The translations under genes were made by a program, and so were the position numbers. A model generated the notes under the pieces. That model worked only from the letters and a program-made list of their open reading frames with translations, searched no databases and had not been told where the DNA came from. Of a DNA stretch of 64,000 nt, positions 42,552 through 57,930 are shown piece by piece; within the stretch, counting starts at the first letter, position 1; every line of letters starts with the position of its first letter. Source of the DNA: DASUBN01 sp036000105. GTDB lineage: Bacteria > Pseudomonadota > Gammaproteobacteria > Natronospirales > REEB76. The stretch is taken from positions 91,897-155,896 of the forward strand of contig DASYGE010000009.1 of NCBI GenBank assembly GCA_036000105.1, read 5' to 3'.

Positions 42552-43454
42552 TTAGTGTTGGTTCTCGCCGCTACCGTGCTTAGTACGCCCCCAATGGAGC
42601 TTGGTGCGCAGGATCTTATAATAATCGTAGCCGCGGGGATGGATGAAGACGATGCGCCGCTGGGCGCGCTTCACCTGCACGCGTTCCCCCACCGTGAGGG
42701 GCTCCGCTCGCTGACCGTCCCAGGTGACCTGGGCCTTGCCGCCATGACTGTGGGTGAGCACGATCTCGATGGTGCTGCCGCCCGCCACCACGATGGGCCG
42801 GTCTCCCAGGGTATGGGGACAGATGGGTACCAGGGTGATAGCGTCCTGGGCCGGATGCAGGATGGGTCCGCCGCCCGAGAGAGCATAGGCGGTGGAGCCC
42901 GTGGGCGTGGCGACGACGATGCCGTCGGCCCGATGGGCGCAGACGAAATGCCCATCCACGTGGGTCTCGAATTCGATGAGCCGGCCGCCATCGAATTTCT
43001 GGACCACCACGTCGTTGAGGGCGGGAGTGCAGCCTTGCATGCCGCCGGCGCGCTGCACGCAGGAATCCAAGAGCAGGCGTTCCTCGCGGCTGAACTCGCC
43101 CTTCAAGATGGCGGAGATGTCGTCCTGGAGTTTTTCAGGGGTGATGTCCGTGAGGAAACCCAAACGGCCCAGGTTCACGCCCACCAGGGGCACCGGCCGA
43201 GCGGCGATGGTGTGGGCCGCTTTCAGCAGGGTGCCGTCGCCGCCCACCACGATGATGAGATCCGCCTCTGCAGCGAGTTCCGCGCGGCTCACCGCTTTAG
43301 CGCCGGGGGCCGTGAGCGGCAGCTTGAGGTTCGCATCCACCAGCACTTTCACCCGTGCGTTGCTCAAGAAATCCACAGCCTTGGCGGCCACTTGGGCCAC
43401 CACAGGGTCGGACTCGCGGCCCATCAGGCCGACGGTGGAGAAGGCGGTAGTCAT
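42552..43454 (-). CDS. nadK: NAD kinase
   Basis: Makes NADP from NAD and ATP or polyphosphate. A protein of 300 residues with GGDGT (71-75), GRLGFLTD, LNDVVVQKFDGGRLIEFETHVDG (with the NE/ND pair), and TPTGSTAYALSGGGPI. Divergent from hrcA by 153 bp, with the CIRCE element in that gap. First gene of a nadK-recN pair. Confidence 0.95.
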   Translation of the reverse strand: MTTAFSTVGLMGRESDPVVAQVAAKAVDFLSNARVKVLVDANLKLPLTAPGAKAVSRAELAAEADLIIVVGGDGTLLKAAHTIAARPVPLVGVNLGRLGFLTDITPEKLQDDISAILKGEFSREERLLLDSCVQRAGGMQGCTPALNDVVVQKFDGGRLIEFETHVDGHFVCAHRADGIVVATPTGSTAYALSGGGPILHPAQDAITLVPICPHTLGDRPIVVAGGSTIEIVLTHSHGGKAQVTWDGQRAEPLTVGERVQVKRAQRRIVFIHPRGYDYYKILRTKLHWGRTKHGSGENQH

Positions 43455-43523
43455 AGGTTGCGCACGTTAGCATGCGGTAACTAAGCCCGCCAACGGCGGA
43501 GCACGGCGAAATGGTCTAAGTCC

Positions 43524-43552
43524 TTGACAGAAAAGGGTGTAAGTTGCTAATT
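43524..43552 (+). promoter_or_regulatory. hrcA promoter
   Basis: TTGACA (43524-43529), a 17-bp spacer, then CTAATT (43547-43552). A good sigma-70 -35 with a fair -10, located just upstream of the CIRCE operator, so HrcA would cover the start site. Confidence 0.7.
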
Positions 43553-43559
43553 TGAGCTC

Positions 43560-43584
43560 TGGCACTCCGAATAAGCGAGTGCCA
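43560..43584 (+). promoter_or_regulatory. CIRCE operator
   Basis: TGGCACTC (43560-43567), nine bases, GAGTGCCA (43577-43584). This is the consensus CIRCE inverted repeat (TTAGCACTC-N9-GAGTGCTAA) with its outermost A/T bases replaced. It is the binding site of HrcA, which is encoded directly downstream, so autoregulation follows. Confidence 0.93.
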
Positions 43585-43607
43585 ACACCACGGATATCTG
43601 CGCGTCC

Positions 43608-44669
43608 ATGAGCATAGAGAGCAGCGACAAGGCTTTGAGCGAACGCGCCCAGTACCTGCTCAAGGCGCTGGTGGAACGCTACATCCGCGATGGCGAGCCT
43701 GTGGGCTCCCGCACCCTGTCCCGGGATTCCGGCCTCGACTTGAGCCCCGCCAGCATCCGCAACATCATGGCGGACCTGGAGGAGCTGGGTTTCGTGGTGG
43801 CGCCGCATACTTCCGCCGGCCGCATCCCCACGGTGAAGGGTTACCGGTTGTTCGTGGACACCCTGCTCACAGTGCAGCCGCTGGCGGAACAGGAAGTCCT
43901 GCGCATGCGCAACCAGCTGGATTCCGACGTCGCCAATCCCAAGACGCTGCTGATGTCCGCCTCCCATATGCTGTCTTCCATCACCCACATGACCGGGGTG
44001 GTGACTATCCCCAAGCGCGAGCACATCTCCTGGCGGCATATCGAATTCCTGCAATTGTCGGATAACCGGGTGCTGGTGATCCTGGTGGTGAACGACGGCG
44101 AGGTGCAGAACCGGGTGCTGAACCTGGAACGCGGTTACGATGCCGCCAGCCTGCAGCAGATCGCCAACTACCTGAACAGCCATTTCGCCGGCCGGGATAT
44201 CCAGTCGGCACGCAGCGAACTCTTGAACGAGATGCGCCGCACCCGTGAGACCATGAACGAGTTGATGCTCTCGGCCATCAGCATGGCCGAGAAGGTGTTC
44301 GAGGCGCGCGGCAAGGATGAGACCCGTAACTACATGATGGCGGGCGAGACCAACCTGATGGAGTTCGCAGAGCTCTCGGACGTGGAGAAGCTGCGCCGGC
44401 TGTTCGAGGCCTTCAACCAGAAGCAGGACATCCTGCATCTGCTGGACAAGTGCGCCGTCGCCGAGGGCGTACAGATATTCATCGGTGAGGAATCGGGCTA
44501 CCGGGTGCTGGACGAAGTCAGCGTGGTGACCGCGCCCTACAACGTGGGCGACGAGGTGGTGGGGGTATTGGGGGTCATCGGACCCACGCGCATGGCCTAT
44601 GAGCGGGTCATACCCATCGTGGATGTGACGGCGCGACTCCTGTCCGCCGCCTTGAATCCACGCAAGTGA
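43608..44669 (+). CDS. hrcA: Heat-inducible transcription repressor HrcA
   Basis: A protein of 353 residues. N-terminal winged helix: LSERAQYLLKALVERYIRDGEPVGSRTLSRDSGLDLSPASIRNIMADLEELGFV, followed by APHTSAGRIPTVKGYRLFVDTLL. The GAF-like dimer domain then ends with VVGVLGVIGPTRMAYERVIPIVD. It represses the chaperone operon at the CIRCE element. Heads hrcA-grpE-dnaK-(TMEM175)-dnaJ. HrcA is uncommon in Pseudomonas and enteric bacteria but normal in Xanthomonas-like lineages. Confidence 0.95.
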   Translation: MSIESSDKALSERAQYLLKALVERYIRDGEPVGSRTLSRDSGLDLSPASIRNIMADLEELGFVVAPHTSAGRIPTVKGYRLFVDTLLTVQPLAEQEVLRMRNQLDSDVANPKTLLMSASHMLSSITHMTGVVTIPKREHISWRHIEFLQLSDNRVLVILVVNDGEVQNRVLNLERGYDAASLQQIANYLNSHFAGRDIQSARSELLNEMRRTRETMNELMLSAISMAEKVFEARGKDETRNYMMAGETNLMEFAELSDVEKLRRLFEAFNQKQDILHLLDKCAVAEGVQIFIGEESGYRVLDEVSVVTAPYNVGDEVVGVLGVIGPTRMAYERVIPIVDVTARLLSAALNPRK

Positions 44670-44743
44670 ACCATAGATTCTGTTGATGGCCTCCGCAGGG
44701 CGCCGCGGGCGCCTGGATATTGCCGACACATACAGGAAACGAG

Positions 44744-45289
44744 ATGGAAGACATGAGCAAAGAAGCCTCCAACGAAGCAGCCCCCGAGACGAATGCCGCA
44801 GCGGATCCAGTGGCGGAACTCACGGCTGCATTGGCTGCGGCAGAAGACAAGGCTGCCAAGAACTGGGACAGCTATCTGCGCGGCGTGGCGGAGCTGGAGA
44901 ACCAGCGTAAGCGCGGCCAGCGGGACTTGGAGAACGCCCTCAAGTATGGGGCTGAGAGACTCCTCGGCGAACTCCTGCCGGTGAAGGACAGCCTGGAGAT
45001 GGCTTTGGGCTCCTTGGGGGATAAGCCCGAGATGGCGGCCCAGCGCACCGGCCTCGAGATGACCCTGAAGCTCCTGGAGTCCGCCTTGGAACGCCAGGGG
45101 GTGACGGAAGTGGAACCCGCCAAGGGGGATGCTTTCGACCCGGAGTGGCATGAGGCCATGGCCACCCAGGAAACTACCGACGTACCGGCGGACCGGATAC
45201 TCACTACGGTGCAGAAGGGCTACCGGCTGCAAGGCCGGCTGTTACGCCCGGCCCGGGTGCTGGTCGCAAGAGCGCCCCAGGCCAAATAA
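44744..45289 (+). CDS. grpE: Nucleotide exchange factor GrpE
   Basis: A protein of 181 residues from ATG 44744 (AGGA upstream); ATG 44753 is the alternative. Acidic Ala-rich N-terminus, then a long helix with KNWDSYLRGVAELENQRKRGQRDLENALKYGAERLL, and the beta domain HEAMATQETTDVPADRILTTVQKGYRLQGRLLRPARVLVA. It releases ADP from DnaK. It follows hrcA by about 75 bp. Confidence 0.95.
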   Translation: MEDMSKEASNEAAPETNAAADPVAELTAALAAAEDKAAKNWDSYLRGVAELENQRKRGQRDLENALKYGAERLLGELLPVKDSLEMALGSLGDKPEMAAQRTGLEMTLKLLESALERQGVTEVEPAKGDAFDPEWHEAMATQETTDVPADRILTTVQKGYRLQGRLLRPARVLVARAPQAK

Positions 45290-45291
45290 CG

Positions 45292-45319
45292 CTTGAAAGC
45301 GGGTTAAAAACCCCCATAT
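45292..45319 (+). promoter_or_regulatory. Sigma-32-type heat-shock promoter for dnaK
   Basis: CTTGAAA (45292-45298), 13 bp, then CCCCATAT (45312-45319). This matches the sigma-32 consensus (CTTGAAA, 13-17 bp, CCCCATNT) and lies about 45 bp before the dnaK ATG, beginning just after the grpE stop. The dnaK genes thus have a second, RpoH-type input besides HrcA. Confidence 0.85.
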
Positions 45320-45362
45320 AGCTGAATAACAACGCATTTCTGGATTTTTGGGAGTTAGAGAC

Positions 45363-47282
<1,920 letters not shown>

Positions 47283-47376
47283 GTCCAGACCGAAGTCTGG
47301 GTTGGGAAAGAAGCGCCGGAGTCTCGTCTTGCACGGGCTCCGGCGCGATACTGTCATGAACCCGGAGGAGTGCAGC

Positions 47377-47952
47377 TTGGGGAAAAGCCGGTTGGAAGCG
47401 TTCAGTGACGGCGTGCTGGCCGTCATCATCACTATCATGGTGCTGGAGATGCGCGCCCCGGCGGGCGCCACCCTTGCGGCGCTGCTGCCCGTGCTGCCCG
47501 TGTTTCTGGTCTATGTCTTGAGCTTCATCTACATCGGTATCTACTGGAACAATCACCACCACATGCTGCATGCCGTCGAGCGCATCGACGGCCGTTCCAT
47601 GTGGGCCAACCTGCATCTCCTGTTCTGGCTCTCGCTGGTGCCTTTCGTCACCGGCTGGATGGGCGGGAACCAGTTCGCCGCGGTGCCGACGGCGCTGTAC
47701 GGCGTCGTGCTGCTGATGGCGGCCATCTCCTATACCTTGTTGCAGAACAGCCTCGTGGCGACCAACCCCCACCACGCGACGCTGGCCCGTGCTGTGGGCC
47801 GCGACTTCAAGGGCAAATTCTCCGTAGTCTGCTACGTGGCCGCGATCCCGCTGGCCTTCGTCAGCCAGTGGATAGCCGATGCGCTCTATGTCTTCGTCGC
47901 CATCATGTGGGTGGTGCCGGATCGACGCATCGAGAAGGTCACCGCCGCATGA
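47377..47952 (+). CDS. TMEM175-family (DUF1211) predicted potassium channel
   Basis: TTG at 47377 is preferred: GGAGGAG ends 6 bp upstream, and the product then begins MGKSRLEAFSDGVLAVIITIMVLEM, just like the family. An ATG at 47356 would add MNPEECSL with a poorer site. About 191 residues with five or six membrane segments; the F-S-D-G-V-x-A-x-x-x-T filter motif of bacterial TMEM175 channels is in TM1. It lies between dnaK and dnaJ and overlaps the dnaJ ATG (ATGA), so it is translated with the chaperone genes. Confidence 0.88.
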   Translation: MGKSRLEAFSDGVLAVIITIMVLEMRAPAGATLAALLPVLPVFLVYVLSFIYIGIYWNNHHHMLHAVERIDGRSMWANLHLLFWLSLVPFVTGWMGGNQFAAVPTALYGVVLLMAAISYTLLQNSLVATNPHHATLARAVGRDFKGKFSVVCYVAAIPLAFVSQWIADALYVFVAIMWVVPDRRIEKVTAA

Positions 47953-49097
47953 ACAAGCGCGATTACTACGAAGTGCTGGGCGTGAAGCGCGATGCAGCGG
48001 AGGCCGACATCAAGAAGGCCTACCGGCGGCTCGCCATGAAGCACCACCCGGACCGCAATACCGAGGACAAAGACGCCGAAGGCCGCTTCAAGGAAGCCAA
48101 GGAAGCCTACGAGGTCTTGAGCGATGAGAAGAAGCGCTCCACCTATGACCGTTTCGGCCACGCCGGTGTGGATGCCAGCGCCGCAGCCGGCGCCCAGGGC
48201 GGTGGACCCGGCTTCGATCCCAACGAGGTGTTCGGCGACATCTTCGGTGACGTGTTCGGGGATATCTTCTCCGGCGGACGCCGCGGTCAGGGGCAGCGGG
48301 TGTTCCGCGGCGCCGACCTGCGCTATGGCCTCAACCTCAGCCTGGAACAGGCGGTGTTCGGCGACAGCGTGACCCTGCACGTGCCCACCCTGGTGACCTG
48401 CGAGGTCTGCCACGGCAACGGCGCGAAGAAGGGCAGCGAGCCCCAGACCTGCACCACCTGCGCCGGCCGCGGTCAGGTGCGCATGCAGCAGGGCTTCTTC
48501 ACGGTGCAGCAGGCCTGCCCGCGTTGCCACGGCCGGGGCAAGATCATCATCGACCCCTGCACGAACTGCCATGGACGGGGGCGGGTGGAAGAGGAGAAGA
48601 CCCTCTCGGTGAAAGTCCCGGCAGGCGTGGATAACGGCGACCGCATCCGCCTCTCGGGCGAAGGCGAGGCGGGACCCAACGGCGGGCCTTCGGGCGACCT
48701 CTATGTGGAGATCAGCGTCAAACCCCATGCCATCTTCGAGCGCGACGGCGCGGACCTGGCCTGCGAGGTGCCGGTGTCTTTCGCGACGGTCGCTTTGGGC
48801 GGCGAGATCGAAGTGCCGACCCTAGATGGTCGCGTGTCCCTCAAGATCCCCGCCGAGACCCAGACCGGCAAGGTGTTCCGCTTAAGGGGCAAGGGCGTGA
48901 AGCCGGTACGCGGCGGCGCCCAGGGCGATCTGCTCTGCCGCATCGAAGCGGAGACCCCGGCGCACCTCAGCAAGGAACAGAAGGAATTGCTCAAGAAGCT
49001 GGAGGCTTCCCTGGAAGCGGACGGCGACAAGCATTCACCCAAGCGCCATACCTGGCTCGAGGGCGTGAAGAGTTTCTTTGAGAAAGCCCATGGCTAA
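47949..49097 (+). CDS. dnaJ: Chaperone DnaJ (Hsp40)
   Basis: A protein of 382 residues from ATG 47949. J-domain: KRDYYEVLGVKRDAAEADIKKAYRRLAMKHHPDRN, with the HPD that stimulates DnaK, then a Gly/Phe-rich region. Four zinc repeats follow: CEVCHGNG, CTTCAGRG, CPRCHGRG and CTNCHGRG. The C-terminal substrate domain has VPAGVDNGDRIRLSGEGEAG. The start overlaps the stop of the TMEM175-type gene by 4 bp. Confidence 0.97.
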   Translation: MNKRDYYEVLGVKRDAAEADIKKAYRRLAMKHHPDRNTEDKDAEGRFKEAKEAYEVLSDEKKRSTYDRFGHAGVDASAAAGAQGGGPGFDPNEVFGDIFGDVFGDIFSGGRRGQGQRVFRGADLRYGLNLSLEQAVFGDSVTLHVPTLVTCEVCHGNGAKKGSEPQTCTTCAGRGQVRMQQGFFTVQQACPRCHGRGKIIIDPCTNCHGRGRVEEEKTLSVKVPAGVDNGDRIRLSGEGEAGPNGGPSGDLYVEISVKPHAIFERDGADLACEVPVSFATVALGGEIEVPTLDGRVSLKIPAETQTGKVFRLRGKGVKPVRGGAQGDLLCRIEAETPAHLSKEQKELLKKLEASLEADGDKHSPKRHTWLEGVKSFFEKAHG

Positions 49098-49866
49098 GGC
49101 AGCGGTGCGGATCGCGCTCTTGGGTGCCGGCGGCCGCATGGGCCAGGCGGTGCTGGAAGCGGCATCCGGACAGGCCGATGTGCGCATCGTCGCCGCTCTG
49201 GTGCGCGTCGGCAGTCCGCTCTTGGGCACGGACTTCCAGGGTCTCAAGTACTCCACTGATATAGAGGCAGCAGTCGCGGACTGCGACGTGGTGCTGGATT
49301 TCTCCCTGCCCGAATCCACCGCTCTGACCTTGAAGGCCTGCGTCGCGGCAGGCAAGCCCCTGGTCACCGGCGTCACGGGCATGGATGCGGGGCTCAAGGC
49401 CGCCCTCCAGGCAGCACGGAAGAGCATCCCGGTCTTGGCAGCGCCCAACATGAGCTTAGGCGTCGCGCTCCTCACCCGCATGGCGGAGAAAGCTGCGGCG
49501 GTGCTGGGGCCGGATTTCGACATCGAGATACTGGAAGCTCATCACAAGCATAAGAAAGATGCCCCCTCCGGCACGGCCCTGGCCCTGGGGGAGGTGGTGA
49601 GTAAGGCCCGGGGTGTCCCGGCGCCGGACAAGACCACGGACCGCAGCGGTGCACGCCGGGCCGGCAGCATCGGTTACTCCGTGGTGCGGGCCGGGGACAT
49701 CGTGGGCGAGCATACGGTGCTCTTCGTCGGAGCCGGGGAGCGTCTGGAGCTCACCCATCGGGCTCAGAGCCGCCAGAGTTTCGCCAAGGGCGCCTTGACG
49801 GCTGCCCGCTGGATCGCCGGCAAGCCCGCCGGGATCTATGTACTCGCGGATACCCTCGGCAGCTGA
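49090..49866 (+). CDS. dapB: 4-hydroxy-tetrahydrodipicolinate reductase
   Basis: Second step of the diaminopimelate/lysine pathway, NAD(P)H-dependent. A protein of 258 residues from ATG 49090, which overlaps the dnaJ end by 8 bp. LLGAGGRMGQAVLEA is the nucleotide site, VLDFSLPESTALTL follows, and the substrate loop EAHHKHKKDAPSGTALAL carries the catalytic His-His-Lys set. The chain reads to ADTLGS. It follows dnaJ directly, as in Pseudomonas and Xanthomonas. Confidence 0.95.
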   Translation: MAKAAVRIALLGAGGRMGQAVLEAASGQADVRIVAALVRVGSPLLGTDFQGLKYSTDIEAAVADCDVVLDFSLPESTALTLKACVAAGKPLVTGVTGMDAGLKAALQAARKSIPVLAAPNMSLGVALLTRMAEKAAAVLGPDFDIEILEAHHKHKKDAPSGTALALGEVVSKARGVPAPDKTTDRSGARRAGSIGYSVVRAGDIVGEHTVLFVGAGERLELTHRAQSRQSFAKGALTAARWIAGKPAGIYVLADTLGS

Positions 49867-49937
49867 CTTTTTTCTGCAAGACAGTGGACGCTACCGCGTC
49901 GCATCCGTTAAAATTCCACAGTTTTGTTAGCACGGGG

Positions 49938-51101
49938 GTGTCCTTGGAACATCCAGCCATCCTGGCACTTGAGGACGGTACGGTATTCCGGGGTATATCC
50001 ATTGGTGCGGCGGGGAAGACGGTAGGCGAGGTGGTGTTCAACACCGCCATGACCGGCTACCAGGAGATCCTCACCGACCCGTCCTATTCCCGTCAGCTCA
50101 TCACCCTCACCTATCCGCACATCGGCAACACCGGTACCAACGCCGGGGATCGCGAGTCCGCGAAAGCCATGGCGGCGGGCCTCATCATCCGCGACCTGCC
50201 CCTCGCCATGAGCAACTGGCGGGCTGAGAGCACGCTCAGCGATTACCTGAAGCACGAAGGCCTTACGGCCATCTCCGGCATCGACACCCGCAAGCTCACC
50301 CGCCTATTGCGCAGCAAGGGCGCCCAGAACGGCTGCATCATGGCTGGCGCGTCGGTGGATGAGGCGGCGGCGCTGAAAGAAGCGCGCGCCTTCCCGGGCC
50401 TGAAGGGTATGGACCTCGCCAAGGTGGTGAGCGTCAAAGAACCTTATGAATGGCATGAAGGCAGCTGGCAGCTTGAGACCAACGCCAGCCCCGTGGTGAA
50501 GGGTGGCCGCTTCCATGTGGTGGCCTACGACTACGGCATCAAGCGCAACATCCTGCGCATCCTGACGGACAACGGTTGCCGTGTGACGGTGGTGCCCGCA
50601 ACCATGACCGCCCGCGAAGCCCTGGCTCTCAAGCCCGACGGCCTGTTCCTCTCCAACGGCCCCGGCGATCCGGAACCCTGTGATTACGCCATCGCCGCCA
50701 TCCGCGAATTCCTCACCACCGGCATCCCGGTGTTCGGCATCTGCCTGGGTCATCAGCTGCTCGGCCTCGCCAGCGGTGCCAAGACCATGAAGATGAAATT
50801 CGGTCACCACGGTGCCAACCATCCGGTCATCGACCTCGACAGCGGCCGGGTGATGATCTCCAGCCAGAACCACGGTTTCGCGGTGGATGAGGCGGGCCTG
50901 CCTTCCGTGCTGCGCCCCACGCACCGCTCGCTGTTCGACGGCACGCTGCAGGGCATGGAGCGCACCGACTGCGAGGCTTTCACTTTCCAGGGGCACCCCG
51001 AGGCGAGCCCCGGACCGCATGATGTGAAGCCGCTGTTCGAGCGCTTCCTGCGCGCCATGAGTGCGCGTCACGGTGAGACCAGAGTGGCCGCCGCCAGCTA
51101 A
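49938..51101 (+). CDS. carA: Carbamoyl-phosphate synthase small subunit
   Basis: Glutaminase subunit for carbamoyl phosphate, feeding pyrimidines and arginine. GTG 49938 (MSLEHPAILALEDGTVF) or TTG 49944 matches the family N-terminus. The GTG at 49884 is less likely, because it adds about 18 residues with no counterpart. About 387 residues: MTGYQEILTDPSYSRQLITLTYPHIGN, the class-I amidotransferase centre FGICLGHQLLGLASGAKTMKMKFGHHGANHPV, and FQGHPEASPGPHD for the His/Glu. Ahead of carB by about 97 bp. Confidence 0.93.
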   Translation: MSLEHPAILALEDGTVFRGISIGAAGKTVGEVVFNTAMTGYQEILTDPSYSRQLITLTYPHIGNTGTNAGDRESAKAMAAGLIIRDLPLAMSNWRAESTLSDYLKHEGLTAISGIDTRKLTRLLRSKGAQNGCIMAGASVDEAAALKEARAFPGLKGMDLAKVVSVKEPYEWHEGSWQLETNASPVVKGGRFHVVAYDYGIKRNILRILTDNGCRVTVVPATMTAREALALKPDGLFLSNGPGDPEPCDYAIAAIREFLTTGIPVFGICLGHQLLGLASGAKTMKMKFGHHGANHPVIDLDSGRVMISSQNHGFAVDEAGLPSVLRPTHRSLFDGTLQGMERTDCEAFTFQGHPEASPGPHDVKPLFERFLRAMSARHGETRVAAAS

Positions 51102-51198
51102 CCTTCAAAGAGGTGATGCGGGATCAAGGCGGCGCCGGGGAAGGCGGATCGCCCCGGTTTTGATGCGCCAGGAAAACATTCGAGGCCAGGGTGGACAT

Positions 51199-54419
<3,221 letters not shown>

Positions 54420-54423
<4 letters not shown>

Positions 54424-54896
54424 GCAAAGTGCCGATGACCGTGCGCGGGGCTGAGAGCCTGCGCGAGGAGCTGAAGCGCCTGAAAGGCACGGATCGGCCG
54501 CGGGTGATCCAGGCCATCGCCGATGCGCGCGCCCATGGCGATCTCAAGGAGAACGCGGAGTACCACGCGGCCCGTGAGCAGCAGAGCTTCATGGAAGGGC
54601 GCATCCAGGACATCGAGGGCAAACTCTCCAACGCCGAGGTCATCGACGTGACCCGGGTGAACGCCGCCGGCAAAGTGATCTTCGGCGCCACCGTGCTGCT
54701 CTCGGACGAGGATGCCGGGACGGAAGTGACCTATCAGATCGTGGGCGAGGACGAGGCGGACATCAAGGCGGGAAGGATATCGGTGAACTCACCCATCGCC
54801 CGGGGCCTCATCGGCAAGCTGGAAGGCGATTCCGTGGCCATCCGCACCCCGGCGGGCGAGAAACAGTTCGAGATCGTAGAAGTGCGGTACGAGTAA
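54420..54896 (+). CDS. greA: Transcription elongation factor GreA
   Basis: A protein of 158 residues from ATG 54420, overlapping the carB stop by 4 bp. The N-terminal coiled coil SLREELKRLKGTDRPRVIQAIADARAHGDLKENAEYHAAREQQSFMEGRI contains the acidic tip (DLKENAEY) that enters the RNA-polymerase channel to cleave backtracked RNA. The globular C-terminus has GATVLLSDEDAGTEVTYQIVGEDEADIKAG. Confidence 0.96.
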
Positions 54897-54903
54897 GCCG
54901 GTT

Positions 54904-55200
54904 TTACTTCGGCAACTCTATCTTCGGTTTCTTCGGATGACGTTTATAGAACAGGGCCATGTTCCCGATGCGCTGCACAAGAACTGCATGGGTGGCGGCG
55001 CTGATGCGTACGATGACCCGGTCACGTTCCTCACGGTCTTCCGCAGAGACCTTCACCTTGATGAGTTCGTGGGCCAGGAGCTGGACTTTGATCTCATCCA
55101 CCAGGGTCGCCTTGAGGCCTGCCTGGCCGGTGCGCGCCACAGGGTCCAGCTTGTGGCCGAGACCGCGTAGATATTTCTTCTGTTTTTCGCTGAGTTCCAT
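54904..55200 (-). CDS. yhbY: Ribosome assembly RNA-binding protein YhbY (CRM domain)
   Basis: A protein of 98 residues from ATG 55200. MELSEKQKKYLRGLGHKLDPVARTGQAGLKATLVDEIKVQLLAHELIKVKV followed by VQRIGNMALFYKRHPKKPKIELP is a complete CRM fold with the GxxG-type loop. It binds 50S precursors in E. coli. Divergent from rlmE with 34 bp between the starts, the usual order in these genomes. Confidence 0.93.
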   Translation of the reverse strand: MELSEKQKKYLRGLGHKLDPVARTGQAGLKATLVDEIKVQLLAHELIKVKVSAEDREERDRVIVRISAATHAVLVQRIGNMALFYKRHPKKPKIELPK

Positions 55201-55234
55201 ATGCTGCGTATTGTAACAAACGGATGAGTACCTG

Positions 55235-55858
55235 ATGCCCAAGCGTAGCAAGAGCAGTGCCCGCTGGCTGGCGGAGCACTTCAGCGACGACTACGTGAAG
55301 CGTGCCCAGAAGGAGGGTCTGCGCTCCCGTGCCGTGTTCAAGCTGGAGGAGATCCAGAAGCGCGACCGGCTGCTGAAACCCGGCATGACTGTGGTGGACC
55401 TGGGTGCGACTCCCGGTGGCTGGAGCCAGTTCGTGGCCAAGACCCTGGCGGGCAAGGGGCGGGTCATCGCCTTGGACATATTGCCCATGGACGTGCTGGA
55501 AGGGGTCGAGTTCATCCAGGCGGATTTCACCACCGACGAGGCGCTCGCCACCCTGCGACAGCGGCTGGAAGGGGGCAAAGTGGACCTTGTGTTGTCGGAT
55601 ATCGCCCCCAACATGAGCGGTGTGGGCGATGTGGACCAAGCCCGGATCATGCACCTCGCCGAGCTGGCCCTGGAATTCGCCTGCGAGGCCCTGAAGCCCG
55701 GCGGCAGCTTCCTGGTGAAGGTGTTCCAGGGGCAGGGTTTCCAGGAATACATGCGGCGCCTGCGTGACACATTCGAAGATGTGGCGTCGCGCAAGCCGAA
55801 ATCCTCCCGCAGCCGCAGCGCCGAGCTGTATTTGCTGGCGAGAAACTACCGGCTGTAG
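55235..55858 (+). CDS. rlmE: 23S rRNA (uridine-2'-O-) methyltransferase RlmE/FtsJ
   Basis: A protein of 207 residues. SAM-binding: VVDLGATPGGWSQFVAKTLAGKGRVIALDILPM. The catalytic K-D-K-E set is present: Lys in RSRAVFKLEEIQ, Asp in VLSDIAPNMSG, Lys in GGSFLVKVFQG, and a late Glu in SAELYLLARNYRL. It methylates U2552 of 23S rRNA. About 60 bp before ftsH. Confidence 0.95.
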   Translation: MPKRSKSSARWLAEHFSDDYVKRAQKEGLRSRAVFKLEEIQKRDRLLKPGMTVVDLGATPGGWSQFVAKTLAGKGRVIALDILPMDVLEGVEFIQADFTTDEALATLRQRLEGGKVDLVLSDIAPNMSGVGDVDQARIMHLAELALEFACEALKPGGSFLVKVFQGQGFQEYMRRLRDTFEDVASRKPKSSRSRSAELYLLARNYRL

Positions 55859-55922
55859 TACTGTTTAAATGCGCAGCGGGGCCCTGGAGGGCCGCGCTGA
55901 CTAGCTTTGCGAGGGATATTTC

Positions 55923-57854
<1,932 letters not shown>

Positions 57855-57883
57855 CCGACCTTGACCCGCCTTGGTTAGAATGG

Positions 57884-57916
57884 AAGCCGGCGTCCCCTGA
57901 CGCCGGCTTTGTTTTT
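57884..57916 (+). terminator. Intrinsic terminator between ftsH and folP
   Basis: AAGCCGGCGTC (57884-57894), a CCCT loop, GACGCCGGCTT (57899-57909), then TGTTTTT. Perfect 11-bp stem. It is 14 bp before the folP ATG, so folP must either be read through it or have a promoter inside the ftsH end. Confidence 0.85.
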
Positions 57917-57930
57917 ATCCGGAGCCGAAA

